DNA from: Brachionus koreanus
Lineage: Eukaryota > Rotifera > Eurotatoria > Ploima > Brachionidae
Assembly (NCBI GenBank): GCA_016987375.1
Contig: PJRA01000272.1
Span: 1,832,291 to 1,844,361, forward strand
Length of the DNA stretch: 12,071 nucleotides
Direction: 5' to 3'
Part shown: one piece after another, positions 1 through 8,345 of the stretch
How positions within the stretch are numbered: the first letter of the stretch is position 1
How the letters are laid out: each line of letters begins with the position of its first letter
Made by a program: the position numbers and the translations under genes
Notes under the pieces: generated by a model
Seen by the model: only the letters and a program-made list of their open reading frames with translations
What the model was told of the DNA's origin: nothing
The model's database searches: none

Positions 1-223
1 AAGTCCCATTTTAAAATTTTTTTTTTGCAATATTATAGCTAATTTGTAGTAATTTATAAATAAATATATATATGATCCCCTGATCATTTGCATGATCGGG
101 CAAGTTAACTTAATTTTTGTCCATTTTTGTTAGACTTTTTTGGGTAAATTCAGCAAACCTGAAAAAATAATCCGGACCATTTTTTTTGGTTCCCGGGAGG
201 TACGAATTAAAGAGAGTAGACTG
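1..223 (-). mobile_element. Terminal part of a pogo/Tigger-like (Tc1-mariner superfamily) element
   Basis: Read on the minus strand from 225, the sequence is TA, then CAGTCTACTCTCTTTAATTC and GTACCTCCCGGGAACC. A TA target site followed by CAGT, a CTCTC-TTAATTCG type core and a GC-rich CCCGGG block resembles pogo/Tigger terminal repeats as I know them. The next stretch (172-197) is a GC-rich near-palindrome, typical of subterminal DNA. If correct, the element lies to the left and runs off the window; no matching opposite end is seen inside. There is no coding sequence in the visible part. Confidence 0.4.
78..100. repeat. Short GC-rich hairpin
   Basis: CCCTGATCAT and ATGATCGGG pair around a TTGC loop with one bulged T. 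It lies inside the proposed transposon end and is probably subterminal structure of that element. Confidence 0.45.
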
Positions 224-225
224 TA

Positions 226-1123
226 TTAAAGATGTTTCGAATTTTACATAAGATAAACTTAAAACTATCAATTGATTGGAATATATAAAATCAGGAAAAT
301 CAGGATTCGAGTTTTGCTATCAATTTTTTATGAGGCACTTTATCAAAAACCTTAAGTCACACATATATAGTCACATGTATACAGAATTTCCGCAAAAAGC
401 AAAATACTAAACCTATTTATAGAAAAATAAAACGGTTTATAAAAAAAACTATTTATATTTCAAGTGCATAAACAAATGTTTGATTTCGAAGTGGTTTCTT
501 TAATTTAGTATAAATCATTATTTAACGAAAAATTATTTTTGTTTATCATAAAAATAATCTTATTTACTTTAGTAGTTATTCCATTATTAAGTAGCAAAAA
601 TGTATTGAATCCTGTCCATGATGTCTTTTAAGTTTTAAAGGTTTTATATTTGAATTTTGTCTGTCTTAAAGATGACAACCGGGTTCAAATTCATTAACTG
701 TTATTTTAGGAAAATGAATATCGCTCTCAGTTTCACTTGGCAAGTTGAAAACTGATTTAAATATTCATTTATTTATTTACTGTATTTTTACGTTGTGTGA
801 TTAATTATCGCTCCACTTCAAAAGCATCTAGCTCATTTCTATTTTTTAGAATAAGCCTTTTAAATTCATTGGGAAATATTTTTATTTATTAAAAAAACTA
901 TAAAACTGGCAATCTAATTTATTTTATTCAATAAAATTTCAGTGAATACTTTAAAAGTTATTTAATGTTTTTAGAGATGAACGATAAGTTAGATACATTT
1001 TTTAATGAATTTTCCACCACACAATGTAGCGTGGAAATTAATTCTCTTTCATTTGAATTATTTAAGATAATTTTGAAATTGTCTATCTAAAACGGTTGCG
1101 CACGATGAAAAATTAAAAACAAC
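226..1123. other. Gene-free AT-rich intergenic region
   Basis: Both strands were read. There are only short chance open frames, homopolymer runs and no coding-like composition. A tRNA B-box-like GGGTTCAAATTC at about 681-692 lacks any matching A box or stem. Confidence 0.6.
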
Positions 1124-1153
1124 TTTATTTATTTGTGATCTATAGCAATGATA

Positions 1154-1159
1154 TTTATT
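1154..1159 (-). terminator. Poly(A) signal for Rrp6
   Basis: AATAAA on the minus strand, 24 nt past the stop codon. Further overlapping copies lie at 1133-1124. It is the only well-placed signal, although the hexamer is common by chance in such AT-rich DNA. Confidence 0.5.
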
Positions 1160-1183
1160 TAAATTAATAAAACAAAGCTTCAT

Positions 1184-2175
1184 TTAATTTGTTTTTTTAA
1201 AAGTAAAACTTTTATTATTTTTAGATCTAGTTACTGAATTAGTTGAGCGTCGTTTATTTGATTTTGCAAACTTTTCCTCAAAACGTTTGGCTTTCGATTG
1301 TACTTCAGATCCACTTGATTTTGAAAACATTTGGTTCATAGTATCCGGATCATATTTAAATTCCTGACTTTCTTTTGAAAAATTTGCTTTTTTAACAAAT
1401 TCAGAAATTGATTTAAGATTATCTTTAACTTTTTCTGATAATTTTTCGAATTGTTCATCACCACTTTCCACAGCTTGATCACCCAAAGCTTCAATTTGCT
1501 CATTTTTTTTCTTATTATATTCAATTATAGCCTCTGTAAAGTCAACATCTTTTAGCTTTCTTTTTAGTTTTTTACTTTCTGCATTTCTGTTTTCATGTTT
1601 GAATTGTTTTTTTAATGGTATCATCAATACATCATCTGTTTTTGCCTGTTGAACTGGCTCTAGTTCTTTGTCTAATTCTATCTTTTTAACTTGGTTTGAT
1701 TTGATTAAATTCCAATATTGATTAGGCTCAATGCTATATCCTATTTGGTAATACTTAGGCAAGAACATTTCAAATGGACTTCTAATTTGCTTTTTTATTT
1801 CCTTGACTTTTTCCTCGATTTTCTTCATTCGTTTATCTAATTTTTCATTGAAAACTTTTTTGTCAAAATATTTATTCAGAGAAGTAGCAGGCTTGCTCTT
1901 GAATTCGTTTGGCAACAAAATTGACCGTTCAGTTGGACGAATCAAGAAAGCACTTAAGTTCGATTTATTTACTGTTTCTAAATCCGTTATTTGTTCAGTA
2001 TCCATTGATTCAGATTTTTGGGTTTGATGCGGGAAATCATGAGGACAATTGAGAATAGAGTTTGGATCATAGGTTACTGAATGAACAATTGACTCAAGTA
2101 CTTTTGATTCGTTAAAATCAGGCTTGGTAGCTGCTTCACTTTCTGGTTGACAAATATCAAGTGAACTTAGAGTTC
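1184..2175 (-). CDS. EXOSC10: Rrp6 exon 7: charged C-terminal tail
   Basis: This last exon (992 nt) encodes residues 597-925 after a split Gly codon (G|GA). The frame is also open a little upstream of 2175, but the GAAG acceptor at 2177-2176 restores the exon 6 frame exactly. The tail is long, polar and lysine-rich. It holds the family motif SPFEMFLP (728-735), basic nuclear-localisation-like stretches KKLKRKLKD (about 797-805) and KRRSTNS plus SKNNK (about 903-917), and FKYDPDTMNQMF (868-879), which resembles the conserved C-terminal block of EXOSC10. In known Rrp6 proteins this tail contacts the exosome core and RNA; that role is inferred here. Confidence 0.9.
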
Positions 2176-5100
2176 CTTCAATCGAAAAAAAATAAAAATA
2201 TTTTGAATTTAACAAATATACATTGAAATTTTAAATAATTTGAATACTTTGCTTTTTAGAAAGAATTTATTTTGATATTTTTTATGTGAAATCATGAAAG
2301 CTAAAGACTTTATTAAGACTCAAAGGCCAGAGAGATTTTTCGACCCATTTTATTTGACTCGTTTATTTACTCTAAAATTAATTTGTAATAAAAATTAAAT
2401 TTTATAATATTTTTGATTTAAGATATGATTAATTGTTCAAATGAAATTAATGTACACAAAAAAATCATTTTGTCATCTTTTTTTAATTCAAAAGTTTTAA
2501 AAAACAAAGGAATTGGAATGAATTTCACATCAAGGAATTTATTTTTTTCAATATTTTTTGCTCTTAAAATAAATTTTAACTTGAAACACACATAGGGATT
2601 TTATTTTTAGATTAAAAAAAATAATTTTTTAATATGAAGCAATAAATTGCAAATTTTTTAAAATTCATAGATATCTTTTTGATTTATATGCGGTTTGAAA
2701 TATTCAAGTAAAAATTTAAGTATTAGACTAGTTGAGAAAAATTTTGTACCAACATACCTGTAAATTCCCTGGCTTTTTTGATAATTTCGTGAATTTCGTG
2801 AATATTTGTTTCAACAATTGGAGATATCGGATTGCATAGAGCTAAAATGCCATATATTTCCCTCGGAAGTAGTTCAGCTATCTTTAAAAGCTGGTGATTT
2901 TTCAAAACAAATTCACAGCTTTCATCATGTTCACGAGCAATTTTATCTCTCCATGTGTACAGATCTTGCAAAGCTTTCATCTGCTTAGCATTTAAATGGG
3001 AATTAATTTGACAAAGATTCAGAAAACCTTTTGTGTAAAAAAGCGGCTTTTTGTAAACTTTTTTGCAAATTTGTTTACTCTTCTCAAGCACTTGATTCAA
3101 ACTAGTCAGAGTGATATCTTTATCTATACTTTGCTTAATAAGCTCATTTTTAAGTCTATCATAAATATAAAGCAAATATCGAGTATCTTCTCTGGCATAT
3201 TTGATCATTCCTTGGCTTAATGGTCTTATTCTCCAATCGGCTAATTGATACTGTTTTTGGGCACTAATGTTACAAAATTTTTGAAGCAAATAGCTGAGCG
3301 AAAAATGTGGATACAAAAGTTGTCTGGCTGCTTGACCCGTGTCGAACATGTTAACCACATAAATTCCAAAATCTTTCTGCAGCCATTCTATATCAAAGTC
3401 AGAGCCGTGCAAAACTTTCAATAGAGTCCAATCAGTGAATATTTCATTCAAAATATTCATATCAGATCTTAGTTTGAGAGTATCGATTAAAAAATCTTCT
3501 TCTCTAGTAGATATTTGCATTAAACAAGTAAAGCCCAAAAATGATCTATATGAATGATGTTCAAGATCCACTGCTATTTCTTTAATTTTTGAGCGATTTT
3601 CTTTTCCTAAATGTTCACAAAGCCATTTTAAGTCTTCTAAAGTATCGATGAATTTAAAAGAGGCGTTTTCTATGGAAATTAATTTTGAATTTTCTTCATC
3701 AACCATTTTAAGATCATCATCGGTCAAAAAAAGCTGTTCAATTTCATAAGCATAGGGATTCTCGAGTCTATTTTTTTAAATTTATTTAATTTCAATCATT
3801 ATTTAGGATTAAATTTTAAAATACAATTCACTATTTTGTTGAAAGACTTCATGACTAATTTCAAACTCAAGTTGAGTTATTTTCTGGAAAATTTCTGGTA
3901 GAGGTACAAGGGCATTTGGCTTTGTAGTGATTTTAGGAACAAATGGAAGATGAGAATTGTCTATTTTGTCTTTGAAAAGGAGTTGTGACTTTTGTATGTT
4001 TCCTTTTTTGCTTGAAAATTGACTGTAAATTATTCCACTTGCTGTGCTAGTTATTCGATTTGTTGTTTGTTGCAGATTTTTAGCCTGATCCTTATTGATC
4101 ACCATTCCGGCCTTTCGATTTTAAAATTTTTTAGTTCGAAATTTCGGAATTTTCGGGTTTTATTAAAGATAATTTAAATTAAATTTCCTAAAGAAAAAAT
4201 ATACTATTTTTAAGGTTTTAATACATATAGAACTGATCTTCCATTTCATGCTAAAATTGAATGCTGTATGATGCATTGGCTATTTGATTTTTACACAAGA
4301 TTCAAAGCGTAGTTAAAATTCAAAGATTATTCAAAATTAATGCTACCTAAAAAACTGAAAATTTGAATTTTAAACTAAATCTAAAAATTGCTTAAATTCT
4401 ATGCCTTTAAATTTTATTTTTAGTTTTTTTTTGCATCATCGAAATTAGGTTTATTATTTGAGGCAGCAATGTTAGAATTAAATTTGATTAAAAGAGAGAT
4501 TGGTGCTGAATTTCTAAATTTTTTAGGGAAATCTCCGAATTCTGTCTAAAAATTAAATTAAAAAAAATTACGTCTTTATTCCAGCTAGTGTTAATATTTC
4601 GAGAAGTAGTATTTAATGTGGTTACACTCAATTTCATTTCAGTTTCAGTTTTTTTACGCAAACCCTGAAGCTCATCCAATTTGATTCCCTTATTATATTA
4701 ATCAAACATTTTTTATACTTTTATAAAAAAAAAGAATTTACAAGTTTCTCAATCAATTGGTCGTTGATATCGGTCAATAAATCCATTTTTTCTTCATCAT
4801 CTAATTTTGTCGAATTAAAATTAGACTTTTTGACATTTTGATTCTTTAGAACTTGCCCCATTCTTAGTAAAAATTTTGATTTAGAATTAAACTTTAAATA
4901 AAAGCCTTTACAATCGGAGAATTCGATCATTTTGGGTTTTGATAAATTCCTGAAAGCTTGGAAAGGCCAAAAAATATTCTAGATCAGATTCTTTGAGGCC
5001 TAGTTTAGATGAGGCTGCTACAGTATCCTTAATATTTGCTGAAAAACTCTTTTGAAAAATAAAAAGTTAGATGAAAATATTTTTCAGTTCAAATAGATTA

Positions 5101-5215
5101 CATCATAAAATTGATTAAATGATTCATAATTTAAAAATCTATCCTCATTCGGAATAGATGATGTTGGTTGTTGGCTACAGTCGTCACTTTCCATTGTTTG
5201 CGAATTTTTACTCAT
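1184..5215 (-). CDS. EXOSC10: Exosome component 10 / Rrp6 3'-5' exoribonuclease, complete 7-exon gene
   Basis: Nuclear exosome-associated DEDDy exoribonuclease that trims rRNA and snoRNA precursors and degrades aberrant nuclear RNA. I assembled seven exons (minus strand): 5215-5102, 5048-4912, 4862-4742, 4688-4572, 4111-3825, 3767-2758 and 2175-1184. All introns are GT-AG, phases match at every junction, and the 2778 nt give 925 residues plus TAA; the human protein is about 885. Domain order is that of the family: an N-terminal PMC2NT cofactor-binding domain (about 31-163), a linker with FKDKIDNS and PFVPKI (209-224), the DEDDy exonuclease (about 290-475), HRDC (about 517-592), then a charged, lysine-rich C-terminal tail with SPFEMFLP (728-735). 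Catalytic residues D326, E328, D384, Y449 and D453 are all present. The ATG at 5215 is the first in frame, and an AG precedes it directly. Identity rests on recognising family motifs; I ran no search. Confidence 0.96.
2176..2757 (-). other. Rrp6 intron 6 (582 nt)
   Basis: This is the longest intron of the gene, from a strong GTATGT donor (2757) to a TTTTTTTTCGATTGAAG acceptor (2176). It is very AT-rich. I looked for box C/D or H/ACA snoRNA signatures and for extra exons on both strands and saw none that I can support. Confidence 0.8.
2758..3767 (-). CDS. EXOSC10: Rrp6 exon 6: DEDDy exonuclease and HRDC domains
   Basis: The largest exon (1010 nt) encodes the catalytic core. ExoI is AVDLEHHSY with D326 and E328, ExoII is HGSDFDIEWL with D384, and ExoIII is YAREDTRYLL with Y449 and D453, so the tyrosine-type (DEDDy) metal-ion site is intact. 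Other family blocks are seen: FTCLMQISTREEDFLIDTL, FGIYVVNMFDT and KQYQLADWRIRPL. The HRDC domain follows, about residues 517-592, with LYTWRDKIAREHDES and KNHQLLKIAELLPREI. The start is set by TAG|A at 3767, since the reading must include ENPYAYEIEQ upstream of any internal start. The donor is CAG|GTATGT at 2757. Confidence 0.96.
3825..4111 (-). CDS. EXOSC10: Rrp6 exon 5: linker to the exonuclease domain
   Basis: This 287-nt exon encodes residues 164-258 and the first two bases of codon 259. It carries the linker motif between PMC2NT and the exonuclease domain: FKDKIDNS, PFVPKI and KPNA, which are well conserved in EXOSC10. The start at 4111 follows an AG at 4113-4112 and keeps phase 0 with exon 4; this acceptor has a poor pyrimidine tract and is the least certain junction of the gene. 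The donor at 3824 (GTATTT) gives TT|A, joining SELL to ENPYAYEIEQ of exon 6, as the family alignment expects. Confidence 0.85.
4112..4571 (-). other. Rrp6 intron 4 (460 nt)
   Basis: This long AT-rich intron runs from GTAATT (4571) to an AAAG acceptor (4112). It contains a 42-codon open stretch (about 4545-4417, minus strand) that starts after a good TTTTTAG, but no donor follows it, so I do not call it an exon. Nothing else is evident. Confidence 0.7.
4572..5215 (-). CDS. EXOSC10: Rrp6 exons 1-4: PMC2NT domain
   Basis: Four short exons (114, 137, 121 and 117 nt) encode residues 1-163, separated by introns 5101-5049 (53 nt), 4911-4863 (49 nt) and 4741-4689 (53 nt). The reading includes the segments EYFLAFPSFQEF, MDLLTDINDQLIEKL, KLDELQGL and SWNKD. 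These line up in order with the N-terminal PMC2NT domain of EXOSC10, which in yeast and human binds the cofactor Rrp47/C1D. Exon 2 has no usable start of its own and is recovered only by splicing: codon 84 (Leu) is split TT|A across the 49-nt intron. A continuous open frame exists past the exon 4 donor, but it leaves the family alignment there, which supports splicing at 4571. Confidence 0.9.
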
Positions 5216-5541
5216 CTGGGACCTTTAAATTTTTTTTTCAAACTTAAAACATGTGAGTCTTTGTTTTTAATTTTTAAAATTATGATTTTTATAAATATAT
5301 ATTGAATATAATTTTTATATTTTTATTATTAGAATTAATTTTATAAATTGCAAAGAAAAAATAACATTTATTTGGTTAGCAGATTGCTAGATTTAAACAG
5401 AAAAAAAAATCAAATCAAATCGACTATAGAATTTAAAAAAGCCTGGTTTCTTAAATAACTACTTTTATCAAAAACATTTATCAATTTTTCGAGTATAAAA
5501 TTTCAAATATATCATCAAATAAAATTTAATCTTCTTTTTAG
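5216..5541. promoter_or_regulatory. Probable promoter region of Rrp6, possibly bidirectional
   Basis: About 326 bp of very AT-rich DNA separate the Rrp6 start (minus strand) from the first plausible plus-strand exon boundary, CTTCTTTTTAG at 5531-5541. The head-to-head layout suggests a shared promoter. No TATA box or other motif can be singled out against this composition. Confidence 0.4.
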
Positions 5542-5619
5542 TATTTTATTTTGAAAACAGTTTATGGAAAAGTTCACTTTAGCTCTTTTGTTTTTAAATA
5601 TTACATATTATATTCCTGA

Positions 5620-5836
5620 AGATATGCCCCGCCAAATTGTAGACGCAATTTCAAAACAACATGACAGTGCCCTGAACAACATACAACAAGTGAACTACTT
5701 CCTCATCCCCAAAGACATATCAAATTTAAAGGCAGATACCAATCCCATAAACTGCCAAACTATGCAATAAATCATACAAAGCTGAAGCTGGAATCAATGC
5801 ACTCATTCGTTCACACCAATTAACAAATCAAATTAA
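5620..5836 (+). pseudogene. Decayed retroelement-like fragment with a broken C2H2 zinc finger
   Basis: This patch is distinctly richer in C than its surroundings. An open frame starts within MEKFTLALLF (5564) or at ATGCCCCGCC (5624) and runs to TAA at 5768-5770. Its end reads NPINCQT. One base later in phase, the sequence continues CNKSYKAEAGINA, L, IRS, H (5763-5816), ending LTNQIK and TGA (5837-5839). Dropping one extra base near 5762 gives C-x2-C-x12-L-x3-H, and the Leu is CTC where His would be CAC. So a C2H2 finger has been lost by one insertion and one substitution. Fingers of this kind (KAEAG...H.RSH) are common at the ends of non-LTR retrotransposon proteins, and a 5'-truncated copy would fit. 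No reverse transcriptase motifs are visible, so the family is open. Confidence 0.45.
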
Positions 5837-5914
5837 GTGATCATTTCCTTTTTTTAATTTTTTTTTAATAATATAATCTATAATTATTTTTTCCTTTTGT
5901 CCTTTTTAAACTAG

Positions 5915-6395
5915 AAATATTTAAATAAAAAAATTGTGTTATTTGCCCAAATAAGATACGAGCCAATTCTAAATTTGTAATTGATTCTTTTCTTTCTTGA
6001 AAATTTTCTAAGTATACCCCGTTTTCAGTAAAAAATTGAGTCAAAGTGAGTTCTTCTATAATTGTTAATTACAGTACTATGTATGTGAATCACTTTATAT
6101 ATTTTTTTAATTTAATTAAATAATTAAAACAATAGTGAACAATATCCTAAATGAAACAAGAGATAAAGAAAGAAGAACAAGCAAAAAATCTGTGATAGAT
6201 GAAATGAAAACCATCCTAGAAGAAAAAAACAATATAGAAAATTTGGCAGCCAAAGTAAGTGAAAGGATAAAGCTTGAAAACATGCTTAACATAGATGAAA
6301 GCAAAGATGCAGCGATGGACTCAAAAAAGTACCTTTTTAGAGAATCGAATGCGAAAAATAGAAAAATCCTAGAACTACTCCTCAAATCATATTAA
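5915..6395 (+). CDS. Small hypothetical multi-exon gene with a 17-nt microexon
   Basis: I do not recognise this protein. The last exon (6136-6395) encodes a highly charged, helix-prone segment of 86 residues (DEMKTILEEKNNIENLAAKV..., ending LELLLKSY, TAA), with a likely coiled coil near its residues 16-55. It has no in-frame ATG at its start. Upstream are two candidate exons: 6029-6045 (17 nt, TTTTCAG acceptor, GTGAGT donor) and 5915-5976 (62 nt, pyrimidine-rich TAG acceptor, GTAATT donor). Introns are 52 and 90 nt and the phases fit throughout, giving KYLNKKIVLFAQIRYEPILN, then F-KKLSQ-M, then NNILNETRDK. The A|TG junction makes an ATG, so translation may start there with the upstream exons as leader, or continue from an exon not found. 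An antisense frame over the last exon is its shadow. Confidence 0.45.
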
Positions 6396-6460
6396 AATAG
6401 ATTTTTTTTTTACTATTTTAAATTTAATTTTTTTTTACATCGCCCATGAGGTGTTTTCTG

Positions 6461-6481
6461 AATAATAATAATAATAATAAT
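6461..6481. repeat. (AAT)7 microsatellite
   Basis: Seven uninterrupted AAT units, in the probable 3' flank of the small gene ending at 6395. Confidence 0.9.
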
Positions 6482-6785
6482 TAATTAAATACGAAAAAAA
6501 AGAAAGATCTAAAGTAGAATATATTTTGATGGTATTTAAAGTTGTATTACATCTTCTCATGTGTGTTTTGATTCCTATTTTTGCTTCGTCTTATTGTCTT
6601 ATTGCAAACTGGACTTTTTGTTTTGTTTTTCGCTACTATTACTCCTATATGAATTTCCTTTAGTGTATTTTAGTGTAACTTTTATTTATAATTTTAAATT
6701 AAAAATTAATTCATTTTAAATTAATTTTTGAAACTTTTATAAAATTATTTTCTTAGAGTTAATTAGAATTTAAATTATAAATTAA
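6482..6785. other. AT-rich intergenic DNA
   Basis: No coding signal was seen on either strand. The part nearest 6395 may be 3' untranslated sequence of the small gene, and the part nearest 6785 may be decayed transposon DNA. Confidence 0.5.
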
Positions 6786-7041
6786 CTAAATCAAACACCT
6801 ACTTAATTTTAATGAAGCATTTTGATCAAGAATGGCTGGTCTACCTGACTCTTTCCTTCCTTTGAAGGCTCATATCACAGCTATTAAATGTTTCAAACCA
6901 ATTCTGTACACTTTTAATTTGATGCACACTATTCACTTCCACTAGACATATTTCACGAGTAACTACAATTGCTGATAAGATTTTTTTTCCAATAATGAAG
7001 TAACAGCACCAAAATTTAAAATTATCATCGAAATTTTCATT
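6786..7041 (-). mobile_element. Decayed mariner-family transposase, N-terminal HTH fragment
   Basis: A minus-strand frame with no ATG is open from 7041 to the TAG at 6843-6841. It reads NFKFWCCYFIIGKKILSA, VVTREICLVE, VHQIKSVQNWFETF and NSCDMSLQRKERVR. One base later in phase it continues SGRPAILDQN to a TAG at 6788-6786. This is the order expected in mariner transposases: first helix with GK, A.R.IC, V..VQ.WF..F.SGD.SL and then SGRP. It is the paired-like double HTH DNA-binding region. A frameshift at the SGRP junction and the loss of the whole DDD/D catalytic part show it is dead. No terminal repeats are identified. Confidence 0.75.
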
Positions 7042-7365
7042 TTAAAATTTTTTTTTTGAAATAAATAAGCAAAAAGTTAAACTATCATTTTGGAAAGCAA
7101 TCAATTTTGCTTTTATCTGAATTTAAGTCTTTGAATTACTAAGATGCTATAATCAAAAATATCCAAACTTAAAAAAAACACAAAATATTCTAAATAACTC
7201 ATTTATTTATTATTTCAGCATAATCTGCGATTTATTTGAGGTGGTGGACAAAATCTTATTTGAAGTTTGAAATGATTTTTGGTTATCTTGAATATTGAAA
7301 ATAAAATGCATTTTTCTAAGCTTTCAAATATTTTGCGTTATTTTTTTTCTAATAAATTAAATAAT
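7042..7365. other. AT-rich intergenic DNA between two transposon relics
   Basis: No genes or structured repeats stand out. It may hold the decayed terminal part of the mariner element. Confidence 0.5.
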
Positions 7366-7590
7366 TTAACACTCAAAAACCGGAGGGGTCTTTTGAACCT
7401 CTTTTGTAACTTCCTTTATTTGTTTTTTATTCAATAAATTTATAATTTTTTTTTCAATCATATCTTAAATCAAAAATATTATAAAATTATTTAATTTTTT
7501 CTTTAAAATAATTTTATTTTCATTGAAAAAAAGTATTAAAAAAGATTTAAACAAAAGGGTCAAAAAAGTCATCCGGTTTTTGAGTGTTAA
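7366..7590. mobile_element. 217-bp TTAA-flanked MITE (piggyBac-like termini)
   Basis: The element at 7370-7586 has a perfect 15-bp terminal inverted repeat, CACTCAAAAACCGGA on the left and its reverse complement at 7572-7586. Weaker inverted similarity continues inward for about 20 bp (GGGGTCTTTTGAACC against the complement of GGGTCAAAAAAGTC). It is directly flanked by TTAA on both sides (7366-7369 and 7587-7590), the target-site duplication typical of piggyBac-like transposons. The inside is AT-rich and has no coding capacity, so it is non-autonomous. A related end at 10357 shows it is a family. Confidence 0.8.
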
Positions 7591-8202
7591 GGTTTATGAA
7601 ATCAAAATCTTGATTCAATCTTTTGAAAGAATCAATTTTAACCATCGATTAGGAAATTTTCAATTCTTTCTATTTAATTAAGAACAATTTTTTTATCTTC
7701 TTTAGCTTTAGATTAAAATATATATAAGTCAAAATCAAAGCAAAAAAATCCATAGTTTGATCATGGACCGAACAAACGGCTAATTAATTGATGACTTGAA
7801 AAAAAAAACTTGCGATTAAATTTACAAAATTTGATCATTCGACCTGAAAACATGAAAATACAACCTGATCATACTAATTTACAATCATCTATTATCTAAA
7901 AACAGTTACCTAGATAACCTGATTCAAGTTTAATCTAATTATAAGACTGTCATCAAAATTAGACTTAATAAGTCCGAGACGATTCTGGTGTTGACGCATT
8001 TATGTCTTATTGGGAAATCATATAAAAAAGTAGTTTATGTAAAACTTAATCATTTCAAAGAATAGATTTCAAACAAAATTGTTGACTTGTTTTAATCAAA
8101 TTATAAAATGATATTCACTAGAAAGAAGACGAAAGGACCAGAATAAAAATCCGCAAATTGCAATTATAGGAAATATAATTTAATTTTTTGCTCTTTCGCT
8201 TC
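7591..8202. other. Intergenic DNA upstream of the homeobox gene
   Basis: There is no coding frame that I can support. TAAT-rich stretches, such as TAATTAATTGA near 7782, match homeodomain core sites, but these are expected by chance here. A 13-bp palindrome GACTTAATAAGTC lies at 7962-7974. Confidence 0.5.
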
Positions 8203-8265
8203 AATTGTTTACATTTGAATTCAAATTCCGTTTACCAGCTAATTGTGAGCTCAAAGTAAACAATT
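8203..8265. promoter_or_regulatory. Cluster of forkhead-like motifs upstream of the homeobox gene
   Basis: AATTGTTTAC (8203-8212) and its exact inverse GTAAACAATT (8256-8265) face each other, with a third GTTTAC at 8230-8235. TGTTTAC/GTAAACA is the core of forkhead-factor sites. Three copies in 63 bp, about 400 bp upstream of the start codon, make a plausible enhancer element, but function is inference. Confidence 0.3.
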
Positions 8266-8345
8266 TTTTTTTTAAACAAGCTACATACTTCGGTTTAAAA
8301 TTAAATTAGCTGCATTGAAAGCAAAAACTACGGCCAAACGCACAG

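Noticed and set aside
681..692. tRNA-like B box GGGTTCAAATTC
   Set aside because: No A box at the right distance and no acceptor or anticodon stem can be folded; probably chance or a very old SINE trace.
1336..2027. Open frames of 62 and 74 codons overlapping Rrp6 exon 7 in other frames
   Set aside because: They are shadows of the lysine-rich tail; their composition is low-complexity and they have no family signature.
2806..3220. Plus-strand open frames opposite Rrp6 exon 6
   Set aside because: Antisense shadows of the conserved exonuclease/HRDC exon.
4417..4545. Extra Rrp6 exon inside intron 4, open in frame after a TTTTTAG acceptor
   Set aside because: It would need a 26-nt intron, the open stretch has no GT donor before its TAA, and the family alignment continues correctly when exon 4 joins 4111.
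6116..6385. An 89-codon minus-strand frame rich in Ser, Leu and Phe that looks membrane-like
   Set aside because: It is the exact antisense of a Lys/Glu-rich coding exon, which automatically reads as hydrophobic; no splice or start context supports it.
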